Source: Lachnospiraceae bacterium (GTDB lineage Bacteria; Bacillota; Clostridia; Lachnospirales; Lachnospiraceae). Taken from it: a stretch of DNA of 49,451 nt. This document shows, one piece after another, positions 32,757-40,851 of this stretch (positions are counted from its first letter, which is position 1; every line of letters begins with the position of its first letter). Position numbers and translations under genes: made by a program. The stretch lies in assembly GCA_028724245.1 (NCBI GenBank), contig JAQYDI010000007.1, positions 1 to 49,451 of the forward strand. Reading direction: 5' to 3'. Below the pieces are notes generated by a model. The model was not told the origin of the DNA. It worked only from the letters and a program-made list of their open reading frames with translations, and searched no databases.

Positions 32757-33698
32757 TCACATCTCCCTGTCAGCAGCCGTTTTATCAGCTGCTTTTCTAT
32801 CAGACCCGTTTTTATCAGCTGTTTTTCTATCGATCACTTTTTTCAGCGCCGCAATATACGCCGGTGTGGTTCCGCAGCAGCCGCCCACAACCGAAGCACC
32901 GGCATCCAGAAGCTTTTCCATATAATAAGCAAACCGGTCTGCATCCATGCTGTAAACAACCTCTCCCGTATCGGAAATATCCGGCATGCCGGCATTCAAC
33001 TTGGCAATTACGGGAATCGACAGACGTTCACTCATATTTCCGACAACAGCAAGAGCCTGATCAGGTCCCATGGAACAGTTGATCCCTGCAGCCGCCGCTC
33101 CCATCAGCTCCAGATTGGCCACGGCATCCACCACATTGCCGCCGAAAGGCATCGTTCCGTCACCTTCCACCGTAAAACTGCAGCAGACTGCCATATCCGT
33201 TACAGATGCCGCCGCATCCAGCAGCACCAGAGCCTCCTCTTCATAAAGAAGTGTTTCACCAATAATAAAATCCACGCCTGCATCCGCCAGATAACGGATC
33301 TGTTCCGCATAAGCGTCAAACAACTCATTATAACTGATCGGACCTCCCGGTTCCAGCATCTTTCCGCAGGTGGTCATATCACCGGCAACCAGTATCCGGT
33401 CTCCCACAGCCCGTCGGGAAATCTTCGAAATTTCCCTGTTGAAGCGCTCCACCTGATCTGCCAGTCCCATATTGTCCATACTGATCCGGTTCGCCATAAA
33501 TGTGGGGGCATATACGACCTGACTGCCCGCCTCCATATAATCCCGCTGAAGCTTTTCAACTACTTCGGGATGCTCCAGAATCCACTGTTCGGAACAGACA
33601 CCTCTCGGCATTCCCGCCAGAAGCAGATTCGATCCCATGGCTCCATCAAGCAGCAACGGTTTCTCCTGTGTCAATCTGATAAATTCTTCTTTATTCAT
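32757..33698 (-). CDS. Homocysteine S-methyltransferase family protein
   Basis: 313 residues. Moves a methyl group to homocysteine to form methionine. The barrel starts with LLDGAMGSNLLLAG; zinc ligands are the Cys of GINCSMGPD near residue 202 and the pair in VVGGCCGTTP near 285. The length fits the stand-alone homocysteine-binding domain (MetH N-terminus/BhmT-like) and not full MetH, so a separate methyl donor or partner is needed. ATG 33698 has GAGGTGG; the frame extends upstream to 33902 across the promoter and is not used. The C-terminus has a Lys/Asp/Ala repeat (DRKTADKNGSDRKAADKTAADR). Confidence 0.88.
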   Translation of the reverse strand: MNKEEFIRLTQEKPLLLDGAMGSNLLLAGMPRGVCSEQWILEHPEVVEKLQRDYMEAGSQVVYAPTFMANRISMDNMGLADQVERFNREISKISRRAVGDRILVAGDMTTCGKMLEPGGPISYNELFDAYAEQIRYLADAGVDFIIGETLLYEEEALVLLDAAASVTDMAVCCSFTVEGDGTMPFGGNVVDAVANLELMGAAAAGINCSMGPDQALAVVGNMSERLSIPVIAKLNAGMPDISDTGEVVYSMDADRFAYYMEKLLDAGASVVGGCCGTTPAYIAALKKVIDRKTADKNGSDRKAADKTAADREM

Positions 33699-33761
33699 AA
33701 AACCACCTCGCATATTAACATGTTCAGGCAAACGGACACCCACCGCCGCGTCTGCACTCCA

Positions 33762-33790
33762 AGTATACACAGAAAAAAGCTCCTGTGCAA
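33762..33790 (-). promoter_or_regulatory. Promoter for the homocysteine methyltransferase-Fur operon
   Basis: On the minus strand TTGCAC (33785-33790), 17-base spacer, TATACT (33762-33767). I looked for a SAM riboswitch in the short leader and saw none. Confidence 0.7.
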
Positions 33791-33833
33791 GACCGTTTCT
33801 GCCCGCCTTTGGCTGTTTTCCGGTCATATCACA

Positions 33834-33863
33834 ACAGGCAGACACCCCGGGGCGCCTGCCTGT
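33834..33863 (-). terminator. GC-rich hairpin, possible transcript end of the small gene upstream
   Basis: ACAGGCAG (33834-33841) pairs with CTGCCTGT (33856-33863); the inside holds CCCCGGGG. There is no T-run on the minus strand, so termination is uncertain. It lies 104 bases after the stop of the 51-codon gene. Confidence 0.35.
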
Positions 33864-33911
33864 CTCACTTTTAATCACACTTTTTTCATTGTCTCTCAAC
33901 AAGTGAACTCT

Positions 33912-33958
33912 TCAATTACTTTTCTCAATCAATTACTTTTCTCAATCAATTACGTTTC
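33912..33958. repeat. 17-bp tandem repeat, about three copies
   Basis: The unit CAATTACTTTTCTCAAT recurs at a 17-base step starting near 33913, 33930 and 33947; the third copy is altered (CAATTACGTTTCC). It lies just after the stop codon of the 51-codon gene and before the GC-rich hairpin. Confidence 0.7.
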
Positions 33959-33966
33959 CTTATCAG

Positions 33967-34122
33967 CTATTCTCTTCTCAATAATTCAATACTGCGAAGC
34001 AGTTCCCTCTCTGAAATCACACCCATTCCAAACATTCTGTAAAGTACCGAAATCACTTTTTCCTTTTCCGACCTCGCTGCCGTCAGGTTCTGCTGTACAT
34101 ATGCTGCCAATGATACTGTCAT
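33967..34122 (-). CDS. Small hypothetical protein, 51 residues
   Basis: Not a known family to me. The protein begins MTVSLAAYVQQNLTAAR and ends GVISERELLRSIELLRRE; it is helical, with a charged, amphipathic end, and no membrane helix or Cys. Support for a real gene: ATG 34122 has an AAGGGGGA site at 8 bases, a promoter of TTTTCA-17-TATAAT type stands upstream (34230-34258), and the codons use few rare triplets. It is divergent from the CitA/DcuS-type kinase gene and fills a gap of over 600 bases between larger genes. Confidence 0.6.
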   Translation of the reverse strand: MTVSLAAYVQQNLTAARSEKEKVISVLYRMFGMGVISERELLRSIELLRRE

Positions 34123-34229
34123 AATAAATCCCCCTTCCCAAAATTCACCATACAGTTATCGCCAGTCCGCTCAGATTCCTGTTACTGAACAGGTACATAA
34201 GTTTTGATAAAAAATTCTTCGGCATTTTC

Positions 34230-34258
34230 ATTATATTATACAAAAATGTCAATGAAAA
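34230..34258 (-). promoter_or_regulatory. Promoter for the 51-residue protein gene
   Basis: On the minus strand TTTTCA (34253-34258), 17-base spacer, TATAAT (34230-34235), with a second overlapping TATAAT at 34235-34240. Leader of about 100 bases. Confidence 0.55.
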
Positions 34259-34309
34259 GTTTTGCAAAATACACAAAGTGTTAACTAACTAAAAAAAATA
34301 ATTAAGCCG

Positions 34310-34338
34310 TTGCACATTCCCCCATTCCCTTATAAAAT
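34310..34338 (+). promoter_or_regulatory. Promoter for the CitA/DcuS-type two-component pair
   Basis: TTGCAC (34310-34315), 17-base spacer, TAAAAT (34333-34338), about 20 bases before the ribosome site AAAGGAG. Confidence 0.65.
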
Positions 34339-34362
34339 AGAATCGTATCAAAGGAGAACACC

Positions 34363-35985
34363 ATGAAAAAATTCCTGAAAGAAAAATTAACATTCGAATA
34401 TCATATATATATGGTTCAGCTGGGATGTATCGCACTTGCAGTGCTGATCTGCGCCGTTGTATCGATTTCTGTTGATATCTCCTCACAGGTCAAGATCATC
34501 GCCGACAATCTCCTGACCACATCCAATACGCTGTCCACAGGTCCTACTATTATTGATTCTGTAAAGCTTGGTTATGCAACCGAAGACTGCAAAACCTTTC
34601 TTGAAGAACTGATAAATGATATGCCGATTGTGGACAGCATTACTCTGGTCGACCACAGCGGAACGATTATTTATAATTCTGATCCTGAGTATATGGGACG
34701 ACAGGCCAGTGAACTGGAGATGCAGCTCATGGAGGATGTCGACGATTATATGGATACCAGAAAAGATGACCGGAACCGGCGCTACCGTATTTCCTATTCC
34801 GTTATAAAGGATACGGACGGAAACAGGCTTGGCTTCGTAGCTGTATCAATTTTATACAGGCGTCAGTTTTCCACTATTCTGAAATCGGCTCCCATCTATA
34901 TTCTGGCAACGATTATCCTGCTGGGAATCGGTACTTTGTGTGCCACAGCTTCCATGCGCTTTATACGCAGTCAGCTGAAGGGATATGATCCCGAACAGTT
35001 TTCCCAGATCTACGACGGCAATGCCAACGTGCTGAACATTATTGACGAAGGCGTTATTGCCATCAATACAGAAAAACGTATTACCATTATCAATAATATG
35101 GGCTGCGAGATTCTGGGGCTTCCCATCATTCCTTATGACCGGGTTCCCATACAGGATGTCATGCCGGAAAGCAAGCTGCCTCAGGTTCTCGAAACAAGAC
35201 AGGCAATTTACAATGAACACATGGTTCTTCACGGCAAAAACCTGCTGATCACCCACCTGCCTCTTTATTCCAACGGGCAGCTGATCGGAGCAGCTTCTCT
35301 GTTCCAGAATGCAAAACTCATCAACGAGATGACCGAACAGCTGGAAGATGCCAACAACATGGTCGATACACTCCGCGCATTCAATCATGAATTCATGAAC
35401 AAGCTCCATGTTATTCTGGGGTATCTGGAGACAGACCATATTGCCGAAGCAAAAGAATATCTGCTCCAGAGCAGTATGGGCTCTTCCCGTTCCATCAGCC
35501 AGATTTCCCGGCTGATCACGCATCAGGGCGTTGCCGCTATCATTATCGGCAAGGCCATCCGCGCAGCTGAACTGGATATCGCCCTGAATCTGGTGCCGGA
35601 AAGCTACTGTACCCACCTGACCATCGGTATTCCTTCCAATGCGTATGTAACCATTCTGGGCAACCTGATCCAGAACGCCATTGAGGAACTGAATTCCTGC
35701 GATCATATTCTGAAAGAAATTCAGCTTACCGTCTTTATCGACACGGAAAGCACCTATATTTCCGTTCTTGATACAGGACGCGGTATGAGTGCAGAACTGG
35801 TAAACCGGGTTACAGAGCCGGGGATCTCCACAAAAGGTCCCGGCCACGGAACCGGATTGTATCTGGTGAAAAGTCTGGTTGATGAATTCCACGGCTCCTT
35901 AAAAATCGAATCAGACCCCGGCGAAGGTACAGAAGCCACAGTTATGATACGGAAAATACAGACTGAAACGGAGATTTCATCATGA
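34363..35985 (+). CDS. Sensor histidine kinase, CitA/DcuS type
   Basis: 540 residues. Membrane helix near 21-42 (CIALAVLICAVVSISVDI), an outside sensor domain of about 130 residues with VDSITLVDHSGTIIYNSDPEYMGR (typical of the single Cache/PAS-like domain of CitA and DcuS), a second helix near 177-200, a cytoplasmic PAS domain (ITIINNMGCEILGLP), and a Spo0B-like phospho-acceptor helix (LRAFNHEFMNKLHVILGYLE). The ATPase domain has N box NLIQNAIEEL and G boxes DTGRGM and GHGTGLYLVKSLV. Such sensors read citrate, C4-dicarboxylates or similar acids. No transporter or metabolic gene for such acids is nearby. Confidence 0.92.
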   Translation: MKKFLKEKLTFEYHIYMVQLGCIALAVLICAVVSISVDISSQVKIIADNLLTTSNTLSTGPTIIDSVKLGYATEDCKTFLEELINDMPIVDSITLVDHSGTIIYNSDPEYMGRQASELEMQLMEDVDDYMDTRKDDRNRRYRISYSVIKDTDGNRLGFVAVSILYRRQFSTILKSAPIYILATIILLGIGTLCATASMRFIRSQLKGYDPEQFSQIYDGNANVLNIIDEGVIAINTEKRITIINNMGCEILGLPIIPYDRVPIQDVMPESKLPQVLETRQAIYNEHMVLHGKNLLITHLPLYSNGQLIGAASLFQNAKLINEMTEQLEDANNMVDTLRAFNHEFMNKLHVILGYLETDHIAEAKEYLLQSSMGSSRSISQISRLITHQGVAAIIIGKAIRAAELDIALNLVPESYCTHLTIGIPSNAYVTILGNLIQNAIEELNSCDHILKEIQLTVFIDTESTYISVLDTGRGMSAELVNRVTEPGISTKGPGHGTGLYLVKSLVDEFHGSLKIESDPGEGTEATVMIRKIQTETEISS

Positions 35986-36680
35986 AATATAAAGTAATCA
36001 TCATTGAAGACGACCCCATGGTCGCTTCCATCAATAAACAGTATGTAAACCGCAACAACCAGCTGGAACTGGCCGGTATCTTTTCCAACGGTTCAGACGG
36101 TTTAAAATATCTGGAAGATCATGCTGTCGATCTGATCATCCTTGATATGTATATGCCCGTCATGGATGGTAAAGAATTTCTCAGCCGCCTGCGTGCATCC
36201 GGCAACCCGGTGGACGTCATCATGGTTACCGCGGCCAGCGATATCAACAGCATCCGCTCTCTTTTAAGCTACGGACTGGTGGACTACCTTGTGAAGCCAT
36301 TTGAATATTCCCGTTTTGCCGCAGCTCTGGACAAATTCATCCGTAAGCAGAATGTGATCGAGCACAATCAGGGATTGTCTCAGAAGCAGCTGGATGAATT
36401 CCTCTCCAACACATCCTTCACCCGCAATTCGGAGAAGGAGATTCTGCCCAGCAAAGGACTTCAGAGCAAAACACTGGATTCCATCCGCACCTATCTGAAT
36501 CAGCACATCGGAGAAGGACTGACCAGCGAACAGATTGCAGACGAGGTAGGATTATCCCGCGTTACCATACGCCGGTACATGAACTATCTGATCGAACTGA
36601 AAGAGGTATCCAGCGATGTGGATTACAACACCGGCGGACGCCCTTCCATCATCTACCACTATAACCGATACGACCAGTAA
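35982..36680 (+). CDS. Response regulator, CitB/DcuR type
   Basis: 232 residues. Receiver domain with IIEDDPMVASINKQYV at the start, phospho-acceptor Asp in LIILDMYMPVMDGKEFL near 57, Thr in VTAASD and Lys in YLVKPFEYSRF. A linker of about 40 residues leads to a helix-turn-helix (GLTSEQIADEVGLSRVTIRRYMNYLIE), typical of the DcuR/CitB group, which binds DNA near transport and fermentation genes. Starts four bases inside the kinase gene (ATGA), so both are made together. Ends at a strong terminator. Confidence 0.94.
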   Translation: MKYKVIIIEDDPMVASINKQYVNRNNQLELAGIFSNGSDGLKYLEDHAVDLIILDMYMPVMDGKEFLSRLRASGNPVDVIMVTAASDINSIRSLLSYGLVDYLVKPFEYSRFAAALDKFIRKQNVIEHNQGLSQKQLDEFLSNTSFTRNSEKEILPSKGLQSKTLDSIRTYLNQHIGEGLTSEQIADEVGLSRVTIRRYMNYLIELKEVSSDVDYNTGGRPSIIYHYNRYDQ

Positions 36681-36717
36681 ACACTGATCTTACGGATATC
36701 TGTTAAATATACAAAGA

Positions 36718-36739
36718 ATCCCGGGAGTGTTCCCGGGAT
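36718..36739. terminator. Terminator after the response regulator (probably bidirectional)
   Basis: ATCCCGGGA (36718-36726) pairs with TCCCGGGAT (36731-36739) with a 4-base loop; CTTTTATATTTATT follows on the plus strand. The minus-strand read has weaker T content and could serve the convergent AbiEi-like gene. Confidence 0.85.
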
Positions 36740-36793
36740 CTTTTATATTTATTCATCACACTTTTTGTGCAAAACTGCCTGGTTCTGAACGTT

Positions 36794-37393
36794 TTACAGG
36801 TACTTGCGGACGATCCTTCCTACACGCATCTGATCCGCATAGGCCAGCATGCGATCCACCTGACGATCCTGCTGTCTTGCATACTCGGTAATGACTTCCT
36901 TGATCACATCCTCTCCCAGTTCTTCCCGGAAACGGATACAGTCACATACACTCTTATCCATATCATAAATCTTAAAACTTCCATAAGGCGTATCCACCAC
37001 TTTCTGATCCAGTGTATACGCATAATCGGAAAAATAATGTCTCGATACAGGGAAAATCACTTCCATACCCGACCTGTCAGTCCTGCGGGTTGCAAATGAC
37101 AGATGATCCGGCTCTTTCTTCAGCAGGCCCCAGTAATAGCAGGCACTGTCCGCACAGACAACTGCTTTGGGATTCACCTTGCAGATCTCGATCATACGAT
37201 AATTCTCAGGCTTTTCGGCACCCTCCCCCTGATACCAGTACCATCCTCTTGAAAATCTTTCCAGAACGCCCTTGGCCACCAGTTCATTCATCTGCGTGAT
37301 TGTGATCTTCTCTCTGCGCAGATCATCAAAACTCAGATATCCGTTATTACGTGCAAATAAATCCGTAATCTTCTCATAAGTTCTCAATAACAT
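36794..37393 (-). CDS. AbiEi-like antitoxin-domain protein without a partner toxin
   Basis: 199 residues. The N-terminal winged helix (NGYLSFDDLRREKITITQMNELVAKGVLERFSRGWYWY) matches the AbiEi antitoxin N-terminal domain; the middle (VVCADSACYYWGLLKKEPDHLSFATRRT) and the C-terminal part (KIYDMDKSVCDCIRFR) match the body of this family. In type IV systems AbiEi represses and neutralises AbiEii, a nucleotidyltransferase, but no such gene is on either side here. It may be an orphan regulator or a solitary defence-related protein. The ribosome site ahead of ATG 37393 is weak. Confidence 0.8.
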   Translation of the reverse strand: MLLRTYEKITDLFARNNGYLSFDDLRREKITITQMNELVAKGVLERFSRGWYWYQGEGAEKPENYRMIEICKVNPKAVVCADSACYYWGLLKKEPDHLSFATRRTDRSGMEVIFPVSRHYFSDYAYTLDQKVVDTPYGSFKIYDMDKSVCDCIRFREELGEDVIKEVITEYARQQDRQVDRMLAYADQMRVGRIVRKYL

Positions 37394-37470
37394 AATTCAC
37401 GACCATTCCCTTCGCCATTTTTAGACTGCCAATTAATACAATTATAGTATCTATCCGAACGCATGTCAAG

Positions 37471-38217
37471 TTATTTTTTTTCAACCAATCTGCGGCCCCG
37501 AAACATGGCAGACCATGCTTCCCCAAAAAGCATATCCGCCTCCTGAGTACCGAGCCGCTCCGGATGCCACTGAAATCCCACCGCCGGAAAATCCTGATGG
37601 CAAATCCCTTCTATGACTCCATCATCCGCTTTCTGCATCACCGTAAGACCTTCTCCCAACTGCTCCACCGCCTGATGATGCGCACTGTTTATCCACATAG
37701 TTCTCTGCAGTTTGAGGAATGGGAGAAATAAAGGGCTGATCCGGGAATTATGCATTCTGTCCCTGCCGCAAACTGCATCATATGCATGATGCTCCCTTTT
37801 TCCATCCGGCAGATCCCCATACAGCGTCCCGCCCAACAGAATATTTAACAGCTGCATCCCCTTGCAGATTCCCATAACCGGTTTTCCTGCCAAAAGAAAC
37901 GCTTCTGCCAGATAAAACTGCATCCGGTTCACCTGCGCTTCCGGACCTGTTCTGAAACGGTCGATTTCATCAGAATACACCGAGGGCAGGTCGCCGCCGC
38001 CCGGAAGCAGCAGGCCGTCATACTGCTCTGCACAGGCATCACAGAATCTCCGATCGGCATACACACACCGGAGCAGCTTCCCCTGCAGGCTTCTGTTCAG
38101 AATATCATAAGCTTCCGAAACAAACACCGGTTGAAATCCCGCCCTCTTCACCGCTTCCTCATAGCGAAAAAAATGCCCCTGGCCGCACATACCTATCAGA
38201 ATCCGGTATGAATCCAT
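37471..38217 (-). CDS. Class I glutamine amidotransferase-like hydrolase (peptidase C26, PuuD-like)
   Basis: About 248 residues. The nucleophile elbow GICKGMQLLNILLGGTLYGDL holds the catalytic Cys; LLLPGGGDLPSVY near residue 75 is the oxyanion region; the His-Glu pair lies in AVGFQWHPERL near the end, and HHQAV is conserved. The family includes gamma-glutamyl-GABA hydrolase; some members remove gamma-glutamyl groups from other amines. Start not certain: ATG 38217 gives the best family fit but a poor ribosome site; ATG 38286 is the alternative. It is 36 to 105 bases after leuA and may share its transcript. Confidence 0.82.
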   Translation of the reverse strand: MDSYRILIGMCGQGHFFRYEEAVKRAGFQPVFVSEAYDILNRSLQGKLLRCVYADRRFCDACAEQYDGLLLPGGGDLPSVYSDEIDRFRTGPEAQVNRMQFYLAEAFLLAGKPVMGICKGMQLLNILLGGTLYGDLPDGKREHHAYDAVCGRDRMHNSRISPLFLPFLKLQRTMWINSAHHQAVEQLGEGLTVMQKADDGVIEGICHQDFPAVGFQWHPERLGTQEADMLFGEAWSAMFRGRRLVEKK

Positions 38218-38321
38218 GATACACACCACACATATCTGTTCTTCTGATATTATATGCAGCCGGAGGCTTATATTTCCGCTGAGCATGCTCCCTGCACAGG
38301 CAGACGCTTCTCCCCGGCAGA

Positions 38322-40313
38322 TTATTTCTGATTTCTGAACTGAATGGGAGTCATACCATAGGCTTTCTTAAACAGTCTGTTGAAATGCTCCACATTCTGA
38401 TAACCGACGCTTTCCGCAATGGATTCCACCGTCATATTGCGGTTTTTCAGCAGCGTACGCGCTTTTCTCATACGTACCTTTTTAACTGCCTCACCAAATG
38501 TAATGCCTGATTTTTCCTTAATATATTTGGAAAGGTACGGCTTGGAAAGATAAAATTTCTCAGAAAGCTCATCCAGCGTAACCGTCAGATAATTCATCTG
38601 TATATAATTCATGATCTCCAGAAGGCGCTGATCCTTGCAGGCGGACACATTACGTACCTCATCCAGCTGGTTGACCGCTGCTACCAGAGCATTAATGGAA
38701 GCTACAATGATATCCTCATGAATACCTACGCCCCAGTGAAGCTTTTCATGACTGCTGACACCCACATAGGTAACCGCTTTGGAAGAAGAGCCTTTGGAAA
38801 GGGAGTGTTCTTCGTAAACGGTCAGCTCATAGCTGATGCCGAAATACTGCTTGATCGCGTTGCTGACAGAGCTGAGACGTCCGTTGCCGTTGGCCGTAAC
38901 AATTCTCTCATCACTCCCCTGCTGGATCGTAACTTCTGCCAGAATCCCATCATCCAGCTGCTTAAAATGATGCTCCTTGATCTGGAAAACTTCCGCATTG
39001 TGAATATATTTGTCCTCGAAAACCTGATAAATCAGATCCGGAGTAAGTTCCTTATGTTCCTTATCGGATACGTCTTTGATCATGTATCCGACTTCTTCTT
39101 TCATCTTCTCAGGCAGAGAAAGACCGAAATTCTGCTTCAGAATATAAGCCACACCGCCCTTGCCGGACTGGCTGTTGATACGGATTACATCGGAATCGTA
39201 GGTTCTGCCCACATCCTGCGGATCGATGGGAAGATACGGTACATTCCACTTGTACAGCTCCTTATCCTGTCTCCAGTTCATACCCTTGGCAATGGCATCC
39301 TGATGAGAACCGGAGAAAGCAGTAAATACCAGCTGACCACCGTAAGGCTGACGTTCATGCACAACCATGCCGGTCAGTTTCTCGTATACCTGTCTGATCT
39401 CACTGATGTTGGAAAAATCAAGTTCGGGATCAACGCCGTGAGAGAACATATTCATGGCAAGTGTTACGATATCCACATTGCCGGTTCTTTCACCGTTGCC
39501 GAACAGTGTTCCTTCAATACGGTCCGCACCTGCAAGAATTCCCAGTTCCGCATCACTGACACCGCATCCACGGTCATTATGAGGATGAAGGCTGAGAATT
39601 ACGTTATCGCGGTATTTCATGTTTTTGCTCATATATTCCACCTGGCTGGCAAATACATGAGGCATGGAAAGCTGAACCGTGCTGGGCAGATTGATGATCA
39701 CCTTGTTATCCGGTGTAGGCTGCCACACATCCAGTACAGCGTTCACTACTTCCAGCGCATAATCCATCTCTGTACCGGTAAAGCTCTCAGGGCTGTATTC
39801 GAAAGCAAAATTACCGTCGGTTTCATCCGCCAGCTTCTTCAGAAGCGCTGCACCGTCAATGGCAATCTGTTTTACTTCTTCTTTGCTCTTTTTGAATACC
39901 TGCTCTCTCTGCGCTACAGAAGTGGAATTATACACATGAATGACAGCTCTGGGAGCTCCCTTAACCGCTTCAAATGTCTTCTTGATAATATGTTCTCTGG
40001 CCTGAGTCAGCACCTGAATCGTCACATCATCGGGAATCATGTTCCGTTCAATAAGGGCACGAAGGAAATTGTACTCTGTCTCTGATGCAGCAGGGAAACC
40101 GACTTCGATCTCCTTGAAGCCTACCTTTACAAGAAGCTCGAAAAACTCCAGCTTCTCATCCAGGCTCATGGGCTCGATCAGCGCCTGATTGCCGTCACGA
40201 AGGTCAACGCTGCACCATATGGGTGCTTTATCAATGTAATCTTTCTTCACCCAGTCATAGCATTCCACGGGCGGAAGAAAATACTGTCTTTCATACTTAT
40301 CACAATTTCTCAT
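38322..40313 (-). CDS. leuA: 2-isopropylmalate synthase fused to an AraC-type DNA-binding domain
   Basis: 663 residues. Residues 1 to about 555 are a complete class II LeuA: catalytic [13 protein letters not shown] near 37, [12 protein letters not shown], metal-binding [11 protein letters not shown] near 240, [17 protein letters not shown], and the C-terminal LeuA dimer/leucine-feedback domain ([42 protein letters not shown]). Residues 561-663 are a full AraC HTH domain: [40 protein letters not shown], and [20 protein letters not shown] with the closing MTPIQFRNQ. It catalyses the first committed step of leucine synthesis from acetyl-CoA and 2-ketoisovalerate and may also bind DNA. ATG 40313 has AGGAGG. 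No other leu gene is adjacent. Confidence 0.93.
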   Translation of the reverse strand: MRNCDKYERQYFLPPVECYDWVKKDYIDKAPIWCSVDLRDGNQALIEPMSLDEKLEFFELLVKVGFKEIEVGFPAASETEYNFLRALIERNMIPDDVTIQVLTQAREHIIKKTFEAVKGAPRAVIHVYNSTSVAQREQVFKKSKEEVKQIAIDGAALLKKLADETDGNFAFEYSPESFTGTEMDYALEVVNAVLDVWQPTPDNKVIINLPSTVQLSMPHVFASQVEYMSKNMKYRDNVILSLHPHNDRGCGVSDAELGILAGADRIEGTLFGNGERTGNVDIVTLAMNMFSHGVDPELDFSNISEIRQVYEKLTGMVVHERQPYGGQLVFTAFSGSHQDAIAKGMNWRQDKELYKWNVPYLPIDPQDVGRTYDSDVIRINSQSGKGGVAYILKQNFGLSLPEKMKEEVGYMIKDVSDKEHKELTPDLIYQVFEDKYIHNAEVFQIKEHHFKQLDDGILAEVTIQQGSDERIVTANGNGRLSSVSNAIKQYFGISYELTVYEEHSLSKGSSSKAVTYVGVSSHEKLHWGVGIHEDIIVASINALVAAVNQLDEVRNVSACKDQRLLEIMNYIQMNYLTVTLDELSEKFYLSKPYLSKYIKEKSGITFGEAVKKVRMRKARTLLKNRNMTVESIAESVGYQNVEHFNRLFKKAYGMTPIQFRNQK

Positions 40314-40316
40314 ATC

Positions 40317-40400
40317 TTATCCTCCTGAAGTCCTGAAACCCACATACAACCATCCTGATGTCTGAAACACCCTGTATAACATCATTCTGTATAACGCCAT
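40317..40400 (-). CDS. Possible 27-residue upstream ORF in the leuA leader
   Basis: Reads MALYRMMLYRVFQTSGWLYV and on to a TAA whose last base lies three bases before the leuA ATG and inside its ribosome-site region. The first ten residues are encoded by the 15-bp repeats, giving the repeat LYRxx. A GGGGG site stands 12 bases ahead of its ATG, so translation is possible but not strong. It holds three Leu codons (TTA, TTA, TTG). Confidence 0.3.
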   Translation of the reverse strand: MALYRMMLYRVFQTSGWLYVGFRTSGG

Positions 40401-40415
40401 CCTGTATGGCAGCCC
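40371..40415 (-). repeat. 15-bp tandem repeats in the leuA leader
   Basis: Three copies starting at 40371, 40386 and 40401 with the shared core (C/T)CTGTATAAC; the third has CTGTATGGC. Weaker relatives (CCTGAAGTCCTGAAAC at 40324 and CCTGATGTCTGAAAC at 40354) continue toward the start codon. Candidate operator of the AraC-type domain. Confidence 0.65.
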
Positions 40416-40486
40416 CCTGGTTGATACATGGACATCTTTACAGATAACACAGGACAAATTTAACCTTAGTTTGAAAATGTACTGTT

Positions 40487-40515
40487 ATAGTATCATATTG
40501 CACAGAGAATGAAAA
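40487..40515 (-). promoter_or_regulatory. Promoter for leuA
   Basis: On the minus strand TTTTCA (40510-40515), 17-base spacer, TACTAT (40487-40492). The leader is about 165 bases. I looked for the T-box consensus and for a leucine-rich leader peptide and saw neither. From here to the hairpin at 40730 the DNA is AT-rich and without a gene I can support. Confidence 0.55.
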
Positions 40516-40729
40516 GGTATTTTTTTAATCATTTTTATTGATTATAATTAATATTTTCCTTTTAATACAAAAAAAATCTTCAATATTTTTGTTTTTGATT
40601 AATCTCCGCCCTGTTTTGTCCGCACGACAGAAACATTTGTCTTTATGGAGCGATTTTATGCGAAATACATCTTTCTCCTTCAAAATATTTATCACCAACT
40701 CATTTTTTGTTATTGTAACTCTTTTGAAA

Positions 40730-40769
40730 AAGCCCCGGGAAACAGATATTTTCCTGTCTCTCAAGGCTT
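40730..40769 (-). terminator. Terminator of the PrsA/SurA-like lipoprotein gene
   Basis: AAGCC (40765-40769) pairs with GGCTT (40730-40734), and GAGACAG with CTGTTTC inside it, with a few weak pairs between. On the minus strand it ends in a T-run. It stands 83 bases after the stop. Confidence 0.65.
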
Positions 40770-40851
40770 GATTCTTATATTTCTCGATTATTCATTTTTA
40801 AAATGCAGTTTGCTGATTTTTTGAAACAGCAATTACTAAATGACATGTACA

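Noticed and set aside
33699-33790. SAM riboswitch for the homocysteine methyltransferase
   Set aside because: The leader after the promoter is under 70 bases and lacks the SAM-I core.
33699-33902. Upstream extension of homocysteine methyltransferase
   Set aside because: It would run through the promoter at 33762-33790 and has no family similarity; the internal ATG 33698 has a good ribosome site.
33912-33958. CRISPR array
   Set aside because: The repeats are 17 bases and directly abutting without spacers, and no cas genes are present.
37689-37697. Exact DnaA box TTATCCACA
   Set aside because: A single site inside the amidotransferase gene with no neighbours; expected by chance.
40316-40486. 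T-box or leucine attenuator upstream of leuA
   Set aside because: No T-box consensus, no terminator with T-run, and only three scattered Leu codons in the small ORF.
40525-40771. Overlapping frames on both strands in the AT-rich gap upstream of leuA
   Set aside because: Lys/Ile/Phe-rich composition follows from base content; no ribosome site, and they run into the terminator hairpin.
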